This document shows positions 57,861 through 64,000 of a stretch of DNA of 64,000 nucleotides, one piece after another. The notes beneath the pieces are model-generated. The model was given only the letters and a program-made list of their open reading frames with translations. It was not told where the DNA came from and searched no databases. Every line of letters starts with the position of its first letter. Within the stretch, counting starts at the first letter, position 1. The position numbers were made by a program, and so were the translations under genes. This stretch comes from Gammaproteobacteria bacterium HGW-Gammaproteobacteria-11. Its GTDB lineage: Bacteria > Pseudomonadota > Gammaproteobacteria > Pseudomonadales > Pseudomonadaceae. Location of the stretch: the NCBI GenBank assembly GCA_002840055.1, contig PGZJ01000007.1:1-64000 (forward strand). The letters run 5' to 3'.

Positions 57861-59657
57861 CTAGTTCTGTTCATCGGGTGGGTTGAGCAACTGCTGTCTG
57901 GCGGCGTCCAGGCCGGGCTTCAGACTGTATAGACACAGGCCGCTGCGAAACACTGCCAGTGGTCCGGGTATGGCCTCCAGCTCGGGTGTCGGGCTGGCGC
58001 GGCGGCAGGCATCGGTATGCTGCTGTTGCGCGGCGCCAAGCAGGTCCAGGGTGCCAACCGGCTGCCACTGGCCGTCTATCTCTGCGTAAGCGAGGACCTG
58101 AAAATCGTTGTGGGTGTGTATCAGCCACTGGAAACGGGGCTGATCAGCGATGTTTACCGCCCGGCAAGGTTCAACCCGGATCAGGCAGCTGGAGTCCTGT
58201 TGCACCAGCAGGCTCAGTAGTGCATCCGGCATGACCGTGCCGCTGGGGTTGGTCGTGAACTGCAGGGCAACATCGCGCAGGTTGCTGGTATCCATCAGCG
58301 GATCACGGCTCCAGCGCTGCTTCTGGTTGAGTACCCGGTCGATTCGTCGCGCCAGCTCCGGGTGCGCCTGGGCATGCTCACTGGCGGCCAGGCTCTGCAG
58401 CGCCAGCACGCCGGGCTGCCCCAGTTGGAAGCGCAGATAGCTGTAGTCAAAGGCATCCAGCTGGGTACGCCCGTCCAATAGTCGTTGCACCTGATTCTGG
58501 GCTGCCCAATGGCGCATATCGACCAGCGGCGTATTGATCAGCAAGAGTACGACTGCAACCAGCAGTCCCAGCCACAGGTTGGCTCGCTGCAAGCTTGGCA
58601 GGGCGGCCAGGCGGCGGCGCAGCAGTAGTACGCTGTAGGTAAGGGTAAAGGTGGCGGTCAGAACCTGCAGCAACACCGCCCAAAGCCGATCCAGACTCAG
58701 GCCGTACTGGTCAATGCGCAGCCACAGTGCCCAGGCAGCCAGCAGGCTGCCCAACGGCAGCAGAACCACGGCAAGCATGATCAGGCTGCGCAACCAGCCG
58801 GGGTAAGGGGCTTCATCCGGGTGGTGAAACACGGCATTGAAAAAGAACAGCAGGGTGAGCATCAATACCATCAGCATTTGCGCGGCCCTGCCGGTATCCC
58901 AGACAGGCTGCAGACCGGTCCAGGGCAGCACGGCAAAGAACAGCAGAATAATCAGCGCCACCAAAGGCAAAAGCGCTTTGATAAGCGCCTCGGTCATCAA
59001 GCGCACATTGGCAATAAAACGGAAGCGGTTGCGGATCATCACCAGACCCAGGCCTATGACCAGCCAGGTTACCGGATAAATAAAGGCCGGCTCTTGAAAC
59101 AGTGATTTGAAAAAGCCCAGGCCAATCGCCGAGAAGAGTGCGGCCCATAGCATCAGCAGGCCCCAGAACAGCCCGACAAAAAGTCCGAGCTGGGCCAGCG
59201 TCAGGGCATGCTCCCAGGAATAACCGAGCAATGGCTGGTAGGCCCTGGGCCAGCCACCACTGGCGGCCCGGCTGCGAAAGAACAGCGTGAGGATAAACAG
59301 CGCAATGCCCACTGCCATGCAGAAGGCCGGGGTGAAATCATGCCGGTTCCAGCGCTGCGGCTCAGGGGTCTGCTCGACCCAGCCCAGGTGCCAGCCAAGC
59401 CAGAACAGTAGCGGGATCAGCAAGAGTGGCAGCAGGTTGATGCGATCGCGCAGCCGCTCGGTGCTGATCAGGTAAAAAGCTGGCAGGGCTACACTCAGGG
59501 TGTAGAGCGCCTTGAGCCAGCGTGCGTCGGTGGCCAGCCAGTGGTCATGCTCGATGGCCAGATGCAGGGCATAGAGGGCATAACCCTGAATGACGGCGAT
59601 GATAATCAGGCCCAGGCTGGTTGCCCGGTCAAGGCTGTGCGCGCGGCTATCGTCCAT
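57861..59657 (-). CDS. DUF4153 multi-pass membrane protein
   Basis: This 598-residue protein has about twelve hydrophobic helices over residues 1-395 and a soluble C-terminal region (about 400-598) containing two Cys-bearing stretches. The FHHPDEAPYPGWLRSLIML segment and overall layout fit DUF4153. The function is not known. It lies 172 bases upstream of the response regulator on the same strand, so a regulatory or structural link is possible but unproven. Confidence 0.82.
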   Translation of the reverse strand: MDDSRAHSLDRATSLGLIIIAVIQGYALYALHLAIEHDHWLATDARWLKALYTLSVALPAFYLISTERLRDRINLLPLLLIPLLFWLGWHLGWVEQTPEPQRWNRHDFTPAFCMAVGIALFILTLFFRSRAASGGWPRAYQPLLGYSWEHALTLAQLGLFVGLFWGLLMLWAALFSAIGLGFFKSLFQEPAFIYPVTWLVIGLGLVMIRNRFRFIANVRLMTEALIKALLPLVALIILLFFAVLPWTGLQPVWDTGRAAQMLMVLMLTLLFFFNAVFHHPDEAPYPGWLRSLIMLAVVLLPLGSLLAAWALWLRIDQYGLSLDRLWAVLLQVLTATFTLTYSVLLLRRRLAALPSLQRANLWLGLLVAVVLLLINTPLVDMRHWAAQNQVQRLLDGRTQLDAFDYSYLRFQLGQPGVLALQSLAASEHAQAHPELARRIDRVLNQKQRWSRDPLMDTSNLRDVALQFTTNPSGTVMPDALLSLLVQQDSSCLIRVEPCRAVNIADQPRFQWLIHTHNDFQVLAYAEIDGQWQPVGTLDLLGAAQQQHTDACRRASPTPELEAIPGPLAVFRSGLCLYSLKPGLDAARQQLLNPPDEQN

Positions 59658-59774
59658 GAATGATCTTCACTGTCTGGTGGCTGATTGAGTTGAGTGTTTA
59701 GCGAGTGACTCCCGGGTAGCAATAGTAGCGGTAAACAGCCTGGCCTGGGATGGGCAGAGGGATAAGTCGTCCGC

Positions 59775-60626
59775 TCAGACGCCGCCAATATGCCAGGCCT
59801 GCAGAGACTCACGTAGTTGCGCAGGGATCGGCGCCGGGCGTCCGCTTTGCTGATCAATCACCACCATAACGCTGTTGGCAGCGGCCTGCACTTCGCCCTT
59901 GGCGCGCACACAGGCGGTAAACACAAAGGACGTATTACCGATATGGCTGATGCCCGACGCCAGATCAACCGGCGGCCAGCCCGGCTGAAAATGCGCAAAG
60001 CTGATATCGGCCGAGGCAATCAGTATGCCCAGGCCCTGCAGGTCAAGCTGACGGATACCGCCAAAGCGGGCCTGTTCAATATAGCGTGCCAGCGCCGCCT
60101 CACTGCGCTGACTATCGGCATCCAGGTCGGCATAGCGCGGTGTCAGTTGCTGATGCACCGGAAAGCCTTCTACCCTATCCAGCAGGCTCAAGTAGCGGGC
60201 TTCTGGCAGCGACTCGGGATTTTCGCCACTTAGCTGTTGTATCAGTTCATGTGTTGCCTGCGGCAGCTCAACCCGGTGGCCGTTTTCGTAGCCGCCGATC
60301 AGGCAGTCCTGGGTGCCCACCAGCTCGCCGTTCTGATACAGCTCATTGCGGACCCGATAACTATGCTGGTCGCAGCCCAGATAGGTTAAGCGAGCAGTCA
60401 GGTCGCTAGCGTACCAACTGACCTGGCGGTATTGGGTAATGCTGCGCAAGGGTCTGAGACGTACTGTGTCAGAAAACCAGGCGTCCTTGCCGAGCAGGTC
60501 GATCTGCGCCAGGATTCGCGCCTCTTGATGCAGTTGATAGATGCGCGAGTTGTTGACGTGTCGCCAGGTGTCGAGATCGGTATAGCGCGGGGTTAAGTGA
60601 CATTCGAAGTGGCTTGGGGCGCTCAT
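59775..60626 (-). CDS. Tandem hotdog-fold acyl-CoA thioesterase
   Basis: The 283-residue protein contains two 4HBT-like hotdog domains: about 1-135 with TPRYTDLDTWRHVNNSRIYQ, and about 140-283 with TPRYADLDADSQRSEAALARY. The Asp in YTDLD is typical of the catalytic position, and the second domain has the same motif in weaker form. The substrate is unknown; short or medium acyl-CoA is usual. The start at 60626 is preferred over an upstream in-frame extension to 60737. It is divergent from the DUF945 gene. Confidence 0.8.
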   Translation of the reverse strand: MSAPSHFECHLTPRYTDLDTWRHVNNSRIYQLHQEARILAQIDLLGKDAWFSDTVRLRPLRSITQYRQVSWYASDLTARLTYLGCDQHSYRVRNELYQNGELVGTQDCLIGGYENGHRVELPQATHELIQQLSGENPESLPEARYLSLLDRVEGFPVHQQLTPRYADLDADSQRSEAALARYIEQARFGGIRQLDLQGLGILIASADISFAHFQPGWPPVDLASGISHIGNTSFVFTACVRAKGEVQAAANSVMVVIDQQSGRPAPIPAQLRESLQAWHIGGV

Positions 60627-60822
60627 GGTCTTGGCTGTTCCTGGCTGCGTAAACGGAATACAGCGTAAGCATGGGCCGGTAGCTGATCGGCTGCAACCGC
60701 TGTCTGGCGTGGATAAGTCGGAGGAATGCAGGGTCATTGTCCGGTCTCAGGGCTGACAGCTGGAGTCGAATAGCCTAAAGTTCGGCTTCTTTAACGTGGA
60801 TTTGATCAAGGATTTCGACAAG

Positions 60823-62337
60823 ATGAACAAGACAGGGATTGCGGCTTCCGCCTTGGTAGCGCTGCTGGCAGCGGGCACAGCAGGCGCGTGGTACACCGGC
60901 AGCCGTGTGGAAGGGGCGTTGACCGAAGCGCTGCAGCGCACCAACGAGCAGTTCCTTGAGCTGTTCCCGGACGGTGAGCTGCGTATGGAGTTGTCCCGTT
61001 TTGAACGCGGCCTGTTCAGTAGCCAGGCGGAATACCGCATAGTCGTTGACGACAAGGGCGACGAGACCCTTCTACTGGCGCTGTCCGACCGCATCGAGCA
61101 CGGACCCTTTCCGCTGTCACGCTTGAGCCGTTTGCAGTTGATGCCGGTCATGGCTTACAGCCAGACCAGCATGAAGGACAGTGAAGTACTGGGTGGTCTG
61201 TTCAATGCCACGGGTGGACATTCACCCATGAACATGACCAGTGTCATGGGTTATGACCAGCATATTGAGGCGCAATTGACGTTGGTACCCATGACGCTGC
61301 AGGACGATGGTCTGGATATGACCTTTTCCGGCTTCAATGCCGACTTGAGCACCGACAAACTGGGCGAAAAGATTGTTCTGTCCGGGAGTATGGAGGCGCT
61401 CACCCTGGATATTGGTGGCCTGATGCCGATTCGGATGAGCATGAACGACCTGGTCATCAATATGGATCGGACGCAGAACGCCGATGGCCTGTATCTGGGC
61501 TCAAGCCACCTTGATCTGGCGAGCATGGCCTTCACCTTGAGCAACAGAAAGACCCTTGAACTGCTGGCACTTCGCTCCACCGATACCCTTCTTGAGCAGG
61601 ACGGGCAGTTGACCAGCGATATGAACTTTGACCTGGGTTCAGTCAATTACGCCGGTCAGACACTGGGTTCAATGAGCAGCGTCTGGCGGTTTTCTCGCCT
61701 TGACAGCAAAGCGGTGGCCGAGCTGAATCGTTTTTACAATCAGGTCATGACCTCGGTGCAGACCGGCGCTGATATCGACGATCATCTGGATGACGTGCAG
61801 GATGTCGTGGCGCAGTTGCTTGCGGGCAAACCGCGTTTGGCGCTGGAGTCCTTAGACGTGCGCACAGCCAATGGCGAAAGCCGTCTGAGTCTGGCGGTCG
61901 AGCTGGCGGCACCGGAGTCATTCGAGCTGGAAGATGAAACCTTGCTGCGTCAGATCATTGCGCGGGTTGATGGGCAACTGCAGCTGTCCAAGCCCATGCT
62001 CCGGGATCTGGTGTCGTACAAAGGGCTGTTCCAGCCTGAGCTGAGCAGTGACGAACTGGCCATGGAAGCCGAGGTGTTGATCGACATGCTGGAAGGCATG
62101 GCCCAGGCTAGCAAACTGGCCCGTGTTGAAGGCGACGATCTGCGCACCGACCTGCTGTATGCCGAGGGTCAACTGGAGATCAACGGCAATCCCGTGGCGC
62201 TTGATGAGCTGGACGATCTGTTTGCGTCCGCGTTGCCGAGTGCCCCTCAGCCAGACATCGAGCAGATGTCGGATGCCGAGATTCAGGCCGAGGTTGAGCG
62301 CCTGATGCGGGATCTTGAAGCCATCGACGCGCAATAA
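60823..62337 (+). CDS. DUF945 (YdgA-like) family protein
   Basis: The 504-residue protein has an N-terminal signal anchor (about 5-25). The YdgA-like domain is recognised by WYTGSRVEGAL and RFERGLFSSQAEYRI, followed by long, beta-rich acidic sequence. E. coli YdgA is an inner-membrane-anchored periplasmic protein of unclear function. The start at 60823 is inferred; a GTG at 60796 is also in frame. Its stop is 11 bases from that of the converging LysR gene. Confidence 0.85.
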   Translation: MNKTGIAASALVALLAAGTAGAWYTGSRVEGALTEALQRTNEQFLELFPDGELRMELSRFERGLFSSQAEYRIVVDDKGDETLLLALSDRIEHGPFPLSRLSRLQLMPVMAYSQTSMKDSEVLGGLFNATGGHSPMNMTSVMGYDQHIEAQLTLVPMTLQDDGLDMTFSGFNADLSTDKLGEKIVLSGSMEALTLDIGGLMPIRMSMNDLVINMDRTQNADGLYLGSSHLDLASMAFTLSNRKTLELLALRSTDTLLEQDGQLTSDMNFDLGSVNYAGQTLGSMSSVWRFSRLDSKAVAELNRFYNQVMTSVQTGADIDDHLDDVQDVVAQLLAGKPRLALESLDVRTANGESRLSLAVELAAPESFELEDETLLRQIIARVDGQLQLSKPMLRDLVSYKGLFQPELSSDELAMEAEVLIDMLEGMAQASKLARVEGDDLRTDLLYAEGQLEINGNPVALDELDDLFASALPSAPQPDIEQMSDAEIQAEVERLMRDLEAIDAQ

Positions 62338-62348
62338 AGCCCATGGCC

Positions 62349-63281
62349 TCAGCCCTGCCCGACACCCTGTGTGGGCGGGGCAAAATCCTGGTGCTGATCG
62401 ATCTGCAGTATCACCCGGCGCATGGCCTGTGCTGCCGGTGACAGACTATGATCGGCGCGGCTGACCAGTCCATAGGCCGAGTGTTGCCTGAAACTGTTGT
62501 CACTTAGCGGCAGGATACTCAAGCGGCCAGCATTGACCTCATCGGCTACCACATCCCAGGGCGCGGTACTGAGCACATCGCTCTGCGCCACCAAGGCCTT
62601 GAGCACCATGAAATTGTCGCACTGAATGCTCACCGGATTTTCTCTACCGCTGAATAACTTCAGTTCCTCGGCAACCTCTTCAGGCATCTGAGTCGCGGCC
62701 AGGGGGTAGGCCCAGAGGTCGCTGGACGTCAGTCCGGCCAGCCCTGTCAGGGGGTGTTCAGGGCGGCAAAAAATGACCCCGTGATGCACGCCCAGCGGTT
62801 CTATATTGAGCAGCGGGTCATCGACAAAGTCGCGGATATCCGCCACAAACAACTCAAGGTCATCGGCCAGCAATCGTGCGCGCAGGTCACGCCAGTTATC
62901 AATCATCAGTGCGACCCGGATCCCCGGGTAATCGGTCGCCAGTTGTCCCAGGGCGGCGGGCACCAGGCGTGCTGCGGGATAGGGGCCGGCGCCGAGTCGC
63001 AGTTCCCCCGCCTGCAGGTTGCCCAGTTGACTGACGGCATTTTTCAGCGCGCGGCTGCCGGCCAAGAGACGCTGGGCGTGTTCCAGCACTAACTGGCCGT
63101 GTGCGGTCAGGCTGATGCCGCGGGCATGACGATCCAGCAGCTTGCAATCAAGGCTGGCCTCCAGCGCTTGAATGCTGCGACTCAGCGCGGGTTGACTGAG
63201 GTTGACGGTTTCCGCTGCACGGGCAAAGTGGCCTTGCTCGGCGAGGGCGACGAAGTGGCGTAACTGCTGTAAGTTTGACAT
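62349..63281 (-). CDS. LysR-family transcriptional regulator
   Basis: The 310-residue protein has the LysR winged helix at residues 1-60 (LRHFVALAEQGHFARAAETV and NLSQPALSRSIQALEASL) and a substrate-binding domain behind it. The target is unknown. The start at 63281 (MSNLQQLRHF) matches the family N-terminus. It is divergent from the ABC1-kinase gene, which is a natural candidate target for LysR control. Confidence 0.92.
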   Translation of the reverse strand: MSNLQQLRHFVALAEQGHFARAAETVNLSQPALSRSIQALEASLDCKLLDRHARGISLTAHGQLVLEHAQRLLAGSRALKNAVSQLGNLQAGELRLGAGPYPAARLVPAALGQLATDYPGIRVALMIDNWRDLRARLLADDLELFVADIRDFVDDPLLNIEPLGVHHGVIFCRPEHPLTGLAGLTSSDLWAYPLAATQMPEEVAEELKLFSGRENPVSIQCDNFMVLKALVAQSDVLSTAPWDVVADEVNAGRLSILPLSDNSFRQHSAYGLVSRADHSLSPAAQAMRRVILQIDQHQDFAPPTQGVGQG

Positions 63282-63460
63282 GCGGAACCTGCATTGTTTT
63301 GTCAGAAGACATGCGTAACAAGTATGCACCTGGGATTGCTGTGCCGCGACCTTTTCTGCGCACCTTCGCCGCGGGGTTATCTTTGCTTACCTTAAGGTGC
63401 TTGCTGCATGTGCTGGCAGCGCACCACACTTATGCCAATGTCCTATTGTGGAATCTGCCC

Positions 63461-64000
63461 TTGAAAGCGCCATCCTCGTCATCGCTCGGTCGTTTCATAC
63501 GCCTATCCACCACGGCCACCCGAATTGCCGGTGGCGTGCTGGGGCAGCGCCTGCTGCACGGGCGTGCCGGCATCGACTGGCAGCCCGTTGGCGATTTGTT
63601 GACCGAGGTGCTGGGGCAGATGAAGGGGCCTGTACTCAAGCTCGGGCAAATGGCTTCGCAGTGGCAGGGCGTCCTGCCAGCGCCGATCATCAGCGCCCTG
63701 GCGAGCCTGCAGAACCGCGTGCCGGCGATGGCATTCAGTGACATAGAGCGGCAGCTCAAGGCGGTATACGGCCCTGACCTGAGCGCTTATTTCCAGCATA
63801 TTGAACCCGACCCCTTTGCCGCCGCGTCGCTGGGCCAGGTACACCGTGCCGTCAGCCGCGAGGGGCAGGCGCTGGTACTGAAAATCCAGTATTCGGGTAT
63901 TGCTGCAATCTGCGCGGCTGATCTCAAGCAGCTGCGGCGTCTTTTGCCGCTGGGCCGTCTGTTTCGTGCGCCTGCAGCCCAACTGGAGGCGGTGCATGCC
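63461..64000 (+). CDS. ABC1/UbiB-family atypical kinase, 5' part (runs off the window)
   Basis: The visible 180 codons show the ABC1 family N-terminus with KLGQMASQWQGVLP (the KxGQ motif) and AAASLGQVHRAV, the Ala-rich nucleotide loop. LVLKIQYSG follows, carrying the conserved Lys. It continues past 64000 without a stop. The start is uncertain: TTG at 63461 is used here, TTG 63446 or GTG 63410 are also in frame, and no ATG fits. UbiB-type members support ubiquinone synthesis; the exact subgroup cannot be told from this part. Confidence 0.75.
   Translation, partial: MKAPSSSSLGRFIRLSTTATRIAGGVLGQRLLHGRAGIDWQPVGDLLTEVLGQMKGPVLKLGQMASQWQGVLPAPIISALASLQNRVPAMAFSDIERQLKAVYGPDLSAYFQHIEPDPFAAASLGQVHRAVSREGQALVLKIQYSGIAAICAADLKQLRRLLPLGRLFRAPAAQLEAVHA

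Overview
This window is chromosomal DNA from a gammaproteobacterium of the family Pseudomonadaceae. It is GC-rich, and its gene content matches the Pseudomonas core: aguBA, argH-algZ-algR-hemCD, rho-trxA-ppx-ppk-hemB, algQ/algP, secB-grxC-gpmI-envC-ctpA, hisBHAF and mutY-yggX. Shortened or shifted members (an AlgP without its repeat tail) and unusual intergenic repeats suggest a lineage away from P. aeruginosa, possibly the Halopseudomonas (P. pertucinogena) group. The genus-level guess is inference. No phage, transposase, CRISPR array or rRNA is visible.

Layout. 1-382 is gene-free repeat DNA. 383-3733 is a polyamine/agmatine catabolic group: a PuuB-like oxidase, aguB and aguA. 3965-5350 encodes a repeat-containing lipoprotein. 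5512-6906 is argH on the minus strand, followed by a palindromic element of about 270 bp that runs up to the start codon of algZ. 7259-13279 is the algZ-algR two-component pair and the hemC-hemD-hemX-hemY haem operon. 13297-15747 (ubiD and a 2Fe-2S reductase), rho, trxA, ppk and hemB are on the minus strand, with ppx on the plus strand overlapping ppk tail to tail. 22675-30597 holds a diguanylate cyclase, small conserved genes, an ABC-F ATPase, algQ-algP and dsbB. 30735-44887 holds the rhodanese-grxC-secB operon, gpmI, envC-ctpA-yibQ, hisBHAF and a tightly coupled oxidoreductase-asmA-mutY-yggX run.

45.0-49.5 kb carries tRNA-Phe, a polar amino-acid ABC importer and a methyltransferase. tRNA-Thr follows, then a CsbD-like stress gene preceded by a good AlgU/sigma-E-type promoter. 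50.4-54.85 kb is a copper/metal-handling cluster: a His/Cys-rich protein, a small periplasmic protein, a TolC-like lipoprotein, a Tat-exported multicopper oxidase, a cupredoxin and a CusF-like protein. It has no visible regulator or P-type ATPase. 54.87-64.0 kb contains an unclassified ATP-grasp-like protein, an unusual membrane-anchored response regulator, a DUF4153 membrane protein, a tandem-hotdog thioesterase, a DUF945 protein, a LysR regulator and the start of an ABC1/UbiB-family kinase cut by the window edge.

Most genes are housekeeping. The less ordinary material is in the repeats (1-316, 6991-7259, 15751-15922, and two copies flanking hisA), the membrane-tethered response regulator, the tail-less AlgP, the PPC-repeat lipoprotein, and the arrangement of the whole region relative to P. 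aeruginosa, which looks like an inversion.
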